From Methylophaga sp. (lineage in GTDB: Bacteria; Pseudomonadota; Gammaproteobacteria; Nitrosococcales; Methylophagaceae), in assembly GCF_030651745.1 (NCBI RefSeq), contig NZ_JAUSCC010000120.1, forward strand, positions 1 to 23,021: 23,021 nt of DNA, written 5' to 3'. The translations under genes were made by a program, and so were the position numbers. Shown in pieces: positions 8,117 through 17,762 of this stretch. Within the stretch, counting starts at the first letter, position 1. Each line of letters begins with the position of its first letter. The notes below the pieces were generated by a model, which saw only the letters and a list, made by a program, of their open reading frames with translations, searched no databases and was not told the origin of the DNA.

Positions 8117-8693
8117 GATTTAATTCGATTCCAGCTTGTTTAACTCTTTCCATTAACCAGCCCCAGGCTTCCAGTTCACGCTCACCAGCTGTTTTATCGA
8201 TCGCAATACTGAGATAAGCAATCTCATCACGAATTTTCTGCTCAGATAACATGTTCAGCCTACTGACCAGAATTGCAGCTTCAATCACAGCATTTTGAGC
8301 GCGGTTAAACCCTCTGAAAGGCTTATGGTTCACATCGCAGATCACCGCACCATAAAAGCAGGCCCGCGGATCTGTATCATCCAGTCTTACAATTTCCAGT
8401 TCGATATGTGACAACGCATCAGTAATATATTCACCCTCTATCTGTTGGCACAGTGAAGTAGGCCAGTCTCGATACCCTGTTAATGCGCCGGCAAAAATTC
8501 GCACATCATCAACGAAATTGATTGTGCATTGCCCATGCCTCATCAGGTTATCGTAGGTACTGGAAGGCTTGAATGGCTTAATATGAAAGTGACCATTTAC
8601 TTCTGATATACCCATTGGTGCAGAATGCGGTTTGCCATCCGCAGATAAGGTTGTGACGATAACTTCATGTATCCTGCTGGTCAGCCGTGCCAC
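8109..8693 (-). CDS. DUF447 family protein (FMN-binding split-barrel type) of the H4MPT gene set
   Basis: A 194-residue protein of the DUF447/COG2457 type, which is shared by methanogens and H4MPT-using methylotrophs. The N-terminus HEVIVTTLSADGKPHSAPMGI looks like the first strands of an FMN-binding split barrel. The GFNRAQNAVIEAAILVSRL segment (about 130-150) is also characteristic. No reaction is established, and I infer a role in C1-cofactor synthesis from gene context. The start is GTG 8693, chosen because AAGGAG (complement of 8701-8706) lies 7 bases before it and because it gives the expected N-terminus. This start sits inside the end of the upstream DUF6513 gene (29-base overlap), and its stop overlaps mfnB by 8 bases. 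Confidence 0.82.
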   Translation of the reverse strand: MARLTSRIHEVIVTTLSADGKPHSAPMGISEVNGHFHIKPFKPSSTYDNLMRHGQCTINFVDDVRIFAGALTGYRDWPTSLCQQIEGEYITDALSHIELEIVRLDDTDPRACFYGAVICDVNHKPFRGFNRAQNAVIEAAILVSRLNMLSEQKIRDEIAYLSIAIDKTAGERELEAWGWLMERVKQAGIELNHD

Positions 8694-8763
8694 AGGCGCG
8701 CTCCTTTTTTATTGGTGTTTCAGCTTCGGCAGTTCCGCATGCTCGCTGGCTGCGTTTTTTCAT
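8665..8763 (-). other. C-terminal tail with duplicated RACGTA motif and possible nested 32-codon start
   Basis: This covers residues 460-491 of the DUF6513 protein. RACGTA occurs at 466-471 (bases 8728-8745) and 481-486 (bases 8683-8700), each preceded by Q or E and followed by E or D. The two copies use a different codon at all six positions. An in-frame ATG (8763-8761) has GGAAGG (complement of 8771-8776) 7 bases upstream, so a separate 32-residue peptide could also be translated. The repeat is seen directly; separate translation is inference. Confidence 0.45.
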
Positions 8764-10140
8764 TGTCGTGCCTTCCGTTTTTTGCTGAGTAAGATCTTCC
8801 TGGTCAACTTCAACCGCACAACCCCATTGTAAATCTTCATCCTGGGTATAACGTTTGCCGAGTTGCCAGGCGATCTGTGCTCGGGCTAATTCCACCCCAA
8901 GATAAAAGGCATGGCCTGGATCATCCTTGACTTGTAAATGCGGGTAAAAGGCAAATGGATCGGTATCCTGTATTAACCCATCCCGGTTAAAGACATACAC
9001 GCCTTGTGGGGCAATCTTAATGCGATAATTCGGATCCTTTATATTTTCCGATAGCTGAATAATTTCCTGTTCGGTATCAGTAAAGGGCCTGCGCTCATGG
9101 CTGACTAATAAATCGGCGGTGATATCTCTTGGCAAACTATTATCATCACGGGCAGCAAACATCATGCGTCTGGCAATATCCGCTTCTTTTATTGCTCGGC
9201 GTGCATGCGGGCTGACTTCGGTTGCCAGCACATTGGTGATCTTTAATTCAGAAATAATGCCAAACAATAAGGCATTTATTCCGCTGGTATCTGCATCCGT
9301 TAATTCGGTGAGGTTACCAACGCCCATCATCATCGGTGCATCGGGATATTTTTGCCTGAGCGTATGATAGCGGACAATCGAGTCGGTCAAACCAAAGTGG
9401 ATCGGATCGAGAATCGGGTCGGCTATCCACGGTTTACCGATTTTATCCATCGCTTCCATTGCACGCTCAAGCGATGCCAACGAACCTGGTTCAGCAGGAA
9501 CTAGAATTGGAATCGCGTCGGTTTCTTTAGCCAGATCGATGGTGTCTTCGGTCAGACTAAGCAGATAATCCGCTCCTGCTTTAACCGCTCTCCTCAAATC
9601 ATCTATTGAAAGTGAGTCCACACTAACTTTAAAGCCGTTTTCATGCAGTGCGGCGATAGCTTCTTCCATTAACGGAAATTTTTCTTCCGGCAAACAACCA
9701 ATATCAATCACGTTTGCGCCAGATTGACGATAGTAGTTGGCACGCTCAAGAATCCCCGCAATATCCCGTTGTGGGGCATCAACAATCTCTGCAAAGATAT
9801 TCACATCATAGCGACTGAGATCGGGAATTTTGCGTGCTTTTCCAAAAAACAACGGTAGATCCTTAATCTCTTCTGGACCACGGAGCACTTCAATGCCCAG
9901 GTGTTTACTCAATTCAGCTAAATCTCCCCGACAACGTCCAGGCACAATAATCTGTTTACAGCCTGCGTAATCTTCCGGTTTCAATCGCCGGGCAATCATT
10001 TTATCGGTCATTAATGCAGCAACGGACAAGCCCAGTTGGTGCACCCTGTAGTTAAATGGCAGTGGTGCCATTTCATGCAACACTTTTTCAACACTCGGTT
10101 GAGCAAGTTTACCGGTGAGAAAAAGAATGGTTTCAGCCAT
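8665..10140 (-). CDS. Dihydropteroate synthase-like protein (DUF6513) of the H4MPT gene set
   Basis: A 491-residue protein. The N-terminal about 100 residues (ETILFLTGKLA, IIVPGRCRGD) match the DUF6513 region. A dihydropteroate-synthase-like TIM barrel follows at about 115-345 (GANVIDIGCLPEE, KVSVDS, ADPILDPIHFG, MMGVGNLTELTDAD). A smaller C-terminal domain spans about 365-440 (IAPQGVYVFNRDG, FYLGVELARAQIAWQLGKRY). In methanogens and methylotrophs these proteins sit with H4MPT genes and are thought to act in methanopterin assembly; the exact step is not settled. Residues 441-491 form an unusual hydrophilic tail with two RACGTA repeats. ATG 10140 overlaps the flavoprotein stop by 8 bases. Confidence 0.85.
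   Translation of the reverse strand: MAETILFLTGKLAQPSVEKVLHEMAPLPFNYRVHQLGLSVAALMTDKMIARRLKPEDYAGCKQIIVPGRCRGDLAELSKHLGIEVLRGPEEIKDLPLFFGKARKIPDLSRYDVNIFAEIVDAPQRDIAGILERANYYRQSGANVIDIGCLPEEKFPLMEEAIAALHENGFKVSVDSLSIDDLRRAVKAGADYLLSLTEDTIDLAKETDAIPILVPAEPGSLASLERAMEAMDKIGKPWIADPILDPIHFGLTDSIVRYHTLRQKYPDAPMMMGVGNLTELTDADTSGINALLFGIISELKITNVLATEVSPHARRAIKEADIARRMMFAARDDNSLPRDITADLLVSHERRPFTDTEQEIIQLSENIKDPNYRIKIAPQGVYVFNRDGLIQDTDPFAFYPHLQVKDDPGHAFYLGVELARAQIAWQLGKRYTQDEDLQWGCAVEVDQEDLTQQKTEGTTMKKRSQRACGTAEAETPIKKERACGTADQQDT
8701..8706 (-). promoter_or_regulatory. Ribosome binding site that fixes the GTG start of the DUF447 gene
   Basis: The - strand reads AAGGAG here, 7 bases before GTG at 8693-8691. 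Both elements lie inside the coding end of the DUF6513 gene, next to the second RACGTA repeat. Confidence 0.7.
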
Positions 10141-10693
10141 GATTGGCGTTAACTTGTTCCAAACGTTTTTTTAGTGTTTCGTACAACGCTTCTGCTGAAT
10201 CCACAACGGTGGTTGCTTCAAAGCTTCGTAGTTTTTCGGTATGAGCCAAATCAATGGCTCTGGGCCATAAGCGCACCATACGGTCCGGAGCAGGGGTGTC
10301 AACTTCTGGAATAGCATCACATGCCAACACAATGCTGGGTACACGACACTTTCCTGCCTGTGCATAAACATTGGTAACGAGGGTATCGGATAATCCCATG
10401 ACCATTTTAGCGACAGTATTTGAAGTCGCCGGCGCAACTACCAGTGTGTGGTAATCACCACGATAGAATAGCCCAACTGGCGGTGAACTGGCAGCGCGAT
10501 CCCGGTATACATGCCCACCATTATTCAATGCCTTGGGATCATGTCCATACATGCGGATAACTTCTTCTCCAGCGCGGCTGTAAAACAAGTCTACATCGGG
10601 TAAATCACGAATTATTTCCAGGCATTCATCAAGATAATGGCCTGAACCGGTTATTGCCCAGGCCAGTTTTGGCTTTTCAGGCCTTGATTGCAT
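10133..10693 (-). CDS. Flavoprotein of the HFCD type, DmrX/DmrB-like (putative dihydromethanopterin reductase)
   Basis: A 186-residue flavoprotein, first gene of the C1 operon. It opens with LAWAITGSGHYLDECLEII, a flavin/phosphate-binding start. The VVAPATSNTVAKMVMGLSDTLVTN segment (about 85-108) is typical of homo-oligomeric flavin-containing Cys decarboxylase-like proteins, including the archaeal flavoprotein MJ0208/DmrB and the bacterial DmrX. Those relatives are reported to reduce dihydromethanopterin to H4MPT, which fits the operon. The alternative is another flavin enzyme of the same fold, such as a phosphopantothenoylcysteine decarboxylase relative or prenyl transferase. The stop overlaps the DUF6513 ATG by 8 bases. 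The leader contains AGTGAGA as a modest ribosome site. Confidence 0.72.
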   Translation of the reverse strand: MQSRPEKPKLAWAITGSGHYLDECLEIIRDLPDVDLFYSRAGEEVIRMYGHDPKALNNGGHVYRDRAASSPPVGLFYRGDYHTLVVAPATSNTVAKMVMGLSDTLVTNVYAQAGKCRVPSIVLACDAIPEVDTPAPDRMVRLWPRAIDLAHTEKLRSFEATTVVDSAEALYETLKKRLEQVNANHG

Positions 10694-10831
10694 TGTTCTA
10701 TCTCACTTGATATTAAGTGGTGAATTTTGCCAGAGTCTGACTTAGTAGTAAAAATTAGATAGGTTGTGCCTAATATTATAAGTTAAAATTAACCACACAT
10801 TTTGCAACGGATTGATGGGAGTCGCATATCT

Positions 10832-12145
10832 ATGTCAGAAGCAGTACCAAAAATAGTTGTTGTTGGTGGTGGGGCAGGTGGCCTGGAACTCGTTACTAAA
10901 CTTGGCAAAAAGCTTGGTAAAAAGAAGAAAGCCCAAGTGACTCTGGTAGATAACACGCATACCCATATCTGGAAACCGCTGCTGCATGAAGTTGCAGCCG
11001 GTACTCTCGACTCCCATGAAGACGAAATTGAATACCTCAGCCAGGCAATGTGCAGTGGCTTTCGCTTTCGCCTCGGGAAAATGGATGGTCTGGATCGCCA
11101 GAATAGAAAGATTATGGTGGCACCAACTTATAATGATGAGGGAGTGGAAATCATCCCGCGTCGTACCTTTGATTACGACTATTTAATCATTGCCGTAGGC
11201 AGTGTGAGTCACGATTTTGGTATCAAAGGTGTACGTGATCACTGCCTGTTTTTAGATACCACTAAACAAGCTGAATTTTTTCAGAATCAGCTGCTCGAAT
11301 CCTATTTGCGCGCTCATACACAAGGTCGACCATTAGATGAAGGTCAGTTGAACATTGCTATTGTTGGCGCTGGCGCAACCGGTGTTGAACTTTGTGCGCA
11401 GCTCTATGAGGTTTCTCATCTGCTCAATGCTTATGGCTTAGATGAAGTTAAACCGCAAGACGTCAAACTGTCACTTATTGAAGCCGCTGATCGGATTCTG
11501 CCCGGTTTACCAGAAAATATTTCTGCGGCCGCCCATGAAGAGTTAAATGAACTTGGTGTGCAGATTTTGGCTGGCGAGCGCGTTATCGAAGTCACTGAAT
11601 CAGCCATCAAAACTCAAAGTGGTCGTGATATTCCTGCCGCAATCAAGGTATGGGCCGCCGGTATCAAAGCACCTGAATTTCTCAAAGATATTGATGGGCT
11701 TGAAACCAATTGGATGAACCAGCTCGTCGTTAAGCAAACTCTGCAAACCACGTTTGATGATGATATTTATGCCATTGGTGATTGCTGTGCATGCAAGTGG
11801 ATTGGCCAGGATCAAAATGTTCCGCCACGTGCTCAGGCAGCTCATCAAATGGCTTCTCTGGTTTATAAATCCATTATCAACCGCATGAAAGACAAAGAGC
11901 TACCTGAATATCATTACCATGATTATGGCTCTCTGGTGTCGTTGGGTCGCTATGGCACAGTTGGCAATCTGATGGGCAACTTAAGTAAAGGCAGCATGAA
12001 AGTTGAAGGCTTGATGGCGCGGTTAATGTATTTATCTTTATACAAAATGCATCAAGTTGCTTTATTTGGTCCATTCCGGGTACTGATGCTTTCGCTGTCA
12101 CATTTGTTCCGTCGCAGCGTACATCCAAAAATCAAACTACATTAA
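10832..12145 (+). CDS. ndh: NADH dehydrogenase type II (NDH-2)
   Basis: A single-subunit, non-proton-pumping NADH:quinone oxidoreductase on the cytoplasmic face of the inner membrane. The 437-residue protein (E. coli Ndh 434) has an FAD-binding Rossmann motif VVVGGGAGGLEL near the N-terminus, an NADH-binding motif IAIVGAGATGVELC near residues 175-190, and the second FAD signature DIYAIGDCCAC followed by PPRAQAAHQMA. The C-terminal helices (MYLSLYKMHQVALFG and the basic end PKIKLH) match the E. coli membrane-binding end. Start ATG 10832 is preferred: GGGAGT at 10817-10822 lies 9 bases upstream, and an in-frame TTG at 10802 would add a non-homologous leader. It is divergent from the C1 operon and closed by a strong terminator. 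Confidence 0.95.
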   Translation: MSEAVPKIVVVGGGAGGLELVTKLGKKLGKKKKAQVTLVDNTHTHIWKPLLHEVAAGTLDSHEDEIEYLSQAMCSGFRFRLGKMDGLDRQNRKIMVAPTYNDEGVEIIPRRTFDYDYLIIAVGSVSHDFGIKGVRDHCLFLDTTKQAEFFQNQLLESYLRAHTQGRPLDEGQLNIAIVGAGATGVELCAQLYEVSHLLNAYGLDEVKPQDVKLSLIEAADRILPGLPENISAAAHEELNELGVQILAGERVIEVTESAIKTQSGRDIPAAIKVWAAGIKAPEFLKDIDGLETNWMNQLVVKQTLQTTFDDDIYAIGDCCACKWIGQDQNVPPRAQAAHQMASLVYKSIINRMKDKELPEYHYHDYGSLVSLGRYGTVGNLMGNLSKGSMKVEGLMARLMYLSLYKMHQVALFGPFRVLMLSLSHLFRRSVHPKIKLH

Positions 12146-12164
12146 TTTTCATTTTTTTCTAAAA

Positions 12165-12190
12165 AAAAAGGCCCTTTTCAGGGCCTTTTT
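12165..12190 (+). terminator. Intrinsic terminator after ndh
   Basis: The stem AAAAAGGCCCT (12165-12175) pairs with AGGGCCTTTTT (12180-12190) across a 4-base loop, and the T run continues to 12191. The A-rich left side would also serve the convergent cytochrome b561 gene. Confidence 0.88.
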
Positions 12191-12212
12191 TATATTTGGT
12201 TACTCAGGTCGC

Positions 12213-12770
12213 TTATTTCCACAAAGACATCCTACGGGTTACTTCTGTGCCGCTCAGTCTATGTTTTATGGCCGCACCAACGTGCAACACTAATACCACA
12301 ATAAATAAATACGCTAATGCCTGATGAATGTCAGTAAAGGTTTCTCTGGCAACGGCATCTGCCTCCGCCAGTCTTGGCAGAGTAACGCCCCAAAGCTTGG
12401 TGTCATATTTGCTGTACATAGATTGCAGGTAGCCAGTTACAGGCATAGCGATCATTAATCCATACAGTAAGAAATGCACTGCACAGGAAGCTCTCTGTTG
12501 CCAATTCGGGATTGTTGATGGCAGTGGCGGGGCCTTATGGGTTAAGCGCCAGACAACTCTTAGTGCAATAAAAGCTGCAACGGTTATTCCCATTGATTTG
12601 TGCAATAAAAACCAAAAGGCCCGGACACTTTCTTGTCCAGGGGGTAATTCTGATTCACGTGGCAGACCAACCATCCACAAGCCTAAGCCCAACATGAAAA
12701 ATATCATCGCTGCTATTAACCAATGCAGATAAATTTGCACTTGATTGTAGCGAGCGTCATTCATCGACAT
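12213..12770 (-). CDS. Cytochrome b561 family protein
   Basis: A 185-residue di-heme inner-membrane cytochrome of the CybB type, which moves electrons between the quinone pool or superoxide and partners that vary between family members. Four transmembrane helices are visible, with histidines in the expected places: YLHWLIAAM (helix 1), LLHKSMG (helix 2), VHFLLYGLMIAMPVTGY (helix 3), and IHQALAYLF...LHVGAAIKH (helix 4). Start ATG 12770 is chosen because AGGAG lies 7 bases upstream. An earlier in-frame ATG at 12794 falls inside the gyrB terminator stem. The gene follows gyrB on the same strand but behind that terminator, so it probably has its own promoter. The electron partner is unknown. Confidence 0.9.
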   Translation of the reverse strand: MSMNDARYNQVQIYLHWLIAAMIFFMLGLGLWMVGLPRESELPPGQESVRAFWFLLHKSMGITVAAFIALRVVWRLTHKAPPLPSTIPNWQQRASCAVHFLLYGLMIAMPVTGYLQSMYSKYDTKLWGVTLPRLAEADAVARETFTDIHQALAYLFIVVLVLHVGAAIKHRLSGTEVTRRMSLWK

Positions 12771-12792
12771 TTTTTTCTCCTGAATATTAAAC

Positions 12793-12825
12793 AAAAGGTC
12801 ATTCAGATTTACTGAATGACCTTTT
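12793..12825. terminator. Intrinsic terminator downstream of gyrB
   Basis: A 14-bp perfect stem pairs AAAAGGTCATTCAG (12793-12806) with CTGAATGACCTTTT (12812-12825) across a 5-base loop. It lies between the gyrB stop (12860) and the cytochrome b561 start (12770). The - strand T stretch is interrupted (CTTTTGTTT). Confidence 0.75.
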
Positions 12826-12859
12826 TGTGACTGTTTTACGTGGGAAGAATTCCCTAATT

Positions 12860-15277
<2,418 letters not shown>

Positions 15278-15348
15278 TTAATCCATTTACTGCAAGGTAA
15301 TGCACAATTGTTCATTCTACTATGTATCGTTGCCGGTTGACAGCTCGA

Positions 15349-16425
15349 CTATGCTTGACTAATTTCTCCACGTTTCACGTGGAACATTAAGTCTTTTTCT
15401 TCACTATTTAATGCGCTGAACAGGTCTGGATTTGTAGTCGTAATGAAGGACTGTATATTAAGATTTTTAATACTTTTCAGCGCTAATTGTTGATGCTCAG
15501 CATCTAGCTCTGAACTTATATCATCGATTAACAATACACTTTTCTGCTGGGTTTTCTCTTGTAATAACGAAATTTGCGCCAGGCTTATAGCTAAAAAAAA
15601 CATTTTCTGTTGCCCTCGCGAACACATCTCGGCGGGATCCTGTCCATTTATACGGATAGACCAATCTGCCGCATGAGGACCTGATCGGGTATATCCCAGT
15701 GCAATATCTCTTGAAATTGTTGCATGCAAAACTTCTGCAAATTGTGATTCTTTTGGCCAACCAGTCGAATAGCGTATTGCGTACTTTGCATCTTTAAAGT
15801 CCGAGCAGAGTTTGCCAAACCAAGCAATAAACTCGTCCAATAATTTTGTTAGATAAATCTCGCGATAGCCAGCTATTTTTTGCCCGTGCTCTACAAGTGA
15901 TGAATCCCACACCCGAACTTCATTAACTGGCTTTGAGTTTCGCAGAGCTGCGTTTCGTTGTGATAGGACTTTTTTATATGCTTGCCAGTGAAACATGAAC
16001 TCTTGTTCCACGTGAAACAATCCCCAATCAATTACTTTCCTCCGAAACCCTGGACCAAGATCAAAAAACTGATGGCAATTTGCTGGGATATATTGAAGGG
16101 GGAGATGACTTGCTAAATCAGAAAGTTTTTTCAAAGGAGCATTGTTGAGTCGAATCTGTATTCCGAGCGTAGCGGAAACTTGCATCCCGACAGGAATGCC
16201 AGGATGAATTCTGGCAAAAAGCTGTGATTGCTTTTGTTCTGTTTGAATGACGTTTTTTAAATTACGAGTCCGAAACGAGCGGCCCATAGCTAATAAATGG
16301 ATAGCTTCCAAAACACTGGTCTTACCCGAACCATTCTCTCCGACCAATAAGTTTATTCCTGAGGCAGGATAAAAAACTGACTTCTGGATATTACGAAACT
16401 GAGATAGGGAGATTTCGGTAATCAC
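15349..16425 (-). CDS. recF: DNA replication and repair protein RecF
   Basis: RecF is an SMC-like ATPase that loads RecA at single-strand gaps with RecO and RecR. The 358-residue protein has Walker A GENGSGKTS (29-37), the ABC signature CSRGQQKM and Walker B VLLIDDISSELD. The start is GTG at 16423-16425 (MITEISLSQFRN), the only start that gives the conserved N-terminus; no clear ribosome site precedes it. Two parS-type sequences lie within the gene, at codons for LFHVEQ (136-141) and MFHVKR (347-352). gyrB follows, but the usual dnaA-dnaN genes are not upstream; a rubredoxin gene is there instead. Confidence 0.96.
   Translation of the reverse strand: MITEISLSQFRNIQKSVFYPASGINLLVGENGSGKTSVLEAIHLLAMGRSFRTRNLKNVIQTEQKQSQLFARIHPGIPVGMQVSATLGIQIRLNNAPLKKLSDLASHLPLQYIPANCHQFFDLGPGFRRKVIDWGLFHVEQEFMFHWQAYKKVLSQRNAALRNSKPVNEVRVWDSSLVEHGQKIAGYREIYLTKLLDEFIAWFGKLCSDFKDAKYAIRYSTGWPKESQFAEVLHATISRDIALGYTRSGPHAADWSIRINGQDPAEMCSRGQQKMFFLAISLAQISLLQEKTQQKSVLLIDDISSELDAEHQQLALKSIKNLNIQSFITTTNPDLFSALNSEEKDLMFHVKRGEISQA
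15371..15386. other. parS-like centromere site 2 (15/16), inside recF
   Basis: The + strand reads CGTTTCACGTGGAACA. It differs only at the first base from TGTTTCACGTGGAACA, which is the reverse complement of the canonical parS TGTTCCACGTGAAACA. It lies at RecF codons M347-R352. Confidence 0.6.
16004..16019. other. parS centromere site 1 (perfect 16-mer), inside recF
   Basis: The + strand reads TGTTCCACGTGAAACA, identical to the canonical chromosomal parS bound by ParB/Spo0J. It lies in recF at codons L136-Q141. An exact non-degenerate 16-mer is very unlikely by chance in 23 kb, although the conserved RecF protein motif FHVE favours part of it. Confidence 0.8.
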
Positions 16426-16544
16426 TTAAATAACAATAAGAGTATTTCGTTTTATGATTATGATTTAATGACAGCACTTACAAATAATGGAGGAAGTACT
16501 TTACTGCGAGATCGTCAGAAACAGTAAAATAATATTTGTGGTGT

Positions 16545-16712
16545 TTATTCGATTTCGAGCATTTCAAAATCTTCTTTACCGACACCACATTCCGGGCATT
16601 CCCAATCGTCAGGAATATCATCCCATGCTGTGCCCGGCGGAATTCCCTCTTCAGGCAACCCTCTGGCTTCGTCATAGATGAACCCACAAACTAAACATTG
16701 CCACTTACGCAT
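16545..16712 (-). CDS. Rubredoxin
   Basis: A 55-residue cytosolic iron protein that carries single electrons on one Fe bound by four cysteines. The protein starts [16 protein letters not shown] and ends [18 protein letters not shown]. The Fe ligands are Cys6, Cys9, Cys39 and Cys42 in two CxxCG motifs, with the usual rubredoxin spacing. The aromatic/Pro core ([18 protein letters not shown]) is present. GGAGA lies a few bases before ATG 16712. The gene is divergent from oxyR across 141 bases and follows no other gene on its strand. Its redox partner is not nearby. Known rubredoxin partners include alkane hydroxylases, flavodiiron proteins and peroxide-reducing systems; context with OxyR favours oxidative stress but does not prove it. 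Confidence 0.93.
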   Translation of the reverse strand: MRKWQCLVCGFIYDEARGLPEEGIPPGTAWDDIPDDWECPECGVGKEDFEMLEIE

Positions 16713-16853
16713 CACTTCTCCAGCCGAAATTATTCAGAATTTTGTAACATCTTACATCAAACAAGTTTTTTTGTTGGCTCAGGAATTGTTGATTAAACTA
16801 TGATAAATTAGAGCAACAAATCATTTTCATCTAAATAAGTGGCTAAAGCGATT

Positions 16854-17762
16854 ATGAGACTTCCTACATTGCGTCAACTTCAATATCTCACGGCCGTGAT
16901 CGAAGAAAAACATTTTGGCCGCGCTGCGGAAAAGTGTCACGTTACCCAATCCACTTTAAGTGCTGGAATACAAGACTTAGAAGACTTGTTAGAAGTAGGG
17001 CTGTTAGAACGTACCAATCGAAAAGTGCTTACCACTCCTATTGGTGAAGAGGTGGCAGAAAGAGCTCGTCAGATATTGTCATTAAGTGATGATTTAGTCG
17101 ATTTAGCCCAAGCGGAGAAAAACCCGTTAGCTGGAAGAATTCGGATTGGCGTTATCCCGACAATAAGTCCTTTTCTCTTACCCCGGGTGCTTCCTCGTAT
17201 TCGCAAACAGTTACCGCAATTGGAACTGCTATTAATCGAAGATCAATCAGAAAGGTTATTAATACAAGTTGAAAATGGTGATATTGATGTGGCTATTTTA
17301 GCCTTTCCATTCAATACCCGAAATTTGAACTATCGTATTATCGCTGAAGAGCCATTTTGGGTAGCACTGCCTAAACAACACTCACTATGCAGTAATGAAT
17401 CAATACAACCGCATCAGCTACCCATAAATGAATTATTACTTCTGGCGGAGGGGCATTGCATGCGTGAACATGCTATCAGTGCCTGCCAGCTACCGGCTTC
17501 TGCTCAGCGACGCAGTGTCCAGGCCACCAGCTTGTATACTTTAATAGAAATGGTCGCCAGTGGCTTGGGCATTACCTTGATTCCACATATGGCTATTAAT
17601 TCGGATATGGTCCGACATGCTGATATCTGCTTAAGACCTTTAAAACGAGACAGTCTGGCAAAACGCGAGATTGGTTTGGTATGGAGGCCGAGTTTCCGCA
17701 GAACCAGTACTTTGGAGCAATTATCCTCCAGCTTTACCGCTGCGATGGAAGATAATCATTAA
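16854..17762 (+). CDS. oxyR: LysR-family hydrogen peroxide sensor OxyR
   Basis: A 302-residue LysR regulator with the full OxyR signature. The redox cysteines Cys202 and Cys211 (LLLAEGHCMREHAISAC) have the same 9-residue offset as E. coli Cys199/Cys208, followed by the conserved ATSLYTLIEMVASGLGITLIP. Peroxide should form a disulfide between them and switch DNA binding. The N-terminal helix-turn-helix is HFGRAAEKCHVTQSTLSAGIQDLE. Start ATG 16854 gives the usual MRLPTLRQLQYL; an in-frame GTG at 16839 is possible but lacks a ribosome site. It is divergent from rubredoxin. Its stop overlaps, by 3 shared bases, the convergent thioredoxin-fold gene's stop. Confidence 0.92.
   Translation: MRLPTLRQLQYLTAVIEEKHFGRAAEKCHVTQSTLSAGIQDLEDLLEVGLLERTNRKVLTTPIGEEVAERARQILSLSDDLVDLAQAEKNPLAGRIRIGVIPTISPFLLPRVLPRIRKQLPQLELLLIEDQSERLLIQVENGDIDVAILAFPFNTRNLNYRIIAEEPFWVALPKQHSLCSNESIQPHQLPINELLLLAEGHCMREHAISACQLPASAQRRSVQATSLYTLIEMVASGLGITLIPHMAINSDMVRHADICLRPLKRDSLAKREIGLVWRPSFRRTSTLEQLSSSFTAAMEDNH

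Noticed and set aside
10703..10718. CACTT-gatatt-AAGTG inverted repeat and a TATAAT-like element in the gap between the C1 operon and ndh.
   Set aside because: The arms are short and no -35 at correct spacing was found for the -10-like element. Promoters must exist here, but I cannot place them.
12651..12666. A third CACGTG-centred sequence resembling parS (TGATTCACGTGGCAGA).
   Set aside because: It matches only 13 of 16 bases, with mismatches in flanking positions that ParB reads, and it lies in the cytochrome b561 coding region. Not counted as parS.
12771..12794. Longer cytochrome b561 start at ATG 12794.
   Set aside because: This codon overlaps the gyrB terminator stem, and the ribosome site AGGAG sits before ATG 12770 instead.
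15298..15311. DnaA-box-like TAATGCACA between recF and gyrB (and TTAACCACA near 10790).
   Set aside because: Single isolated near matches with one mismatch each, with no cluster and no AT-rich unwinding region. Not evidence for an origin.
16502..16528. Inverted repeat TTTACTG / CAGTAAA downstream of rubredoxin.
   Set aside because: Seven-base AT-rich arms with a long loop and no proper T run. It is too weak to call a terminator or small RNA.
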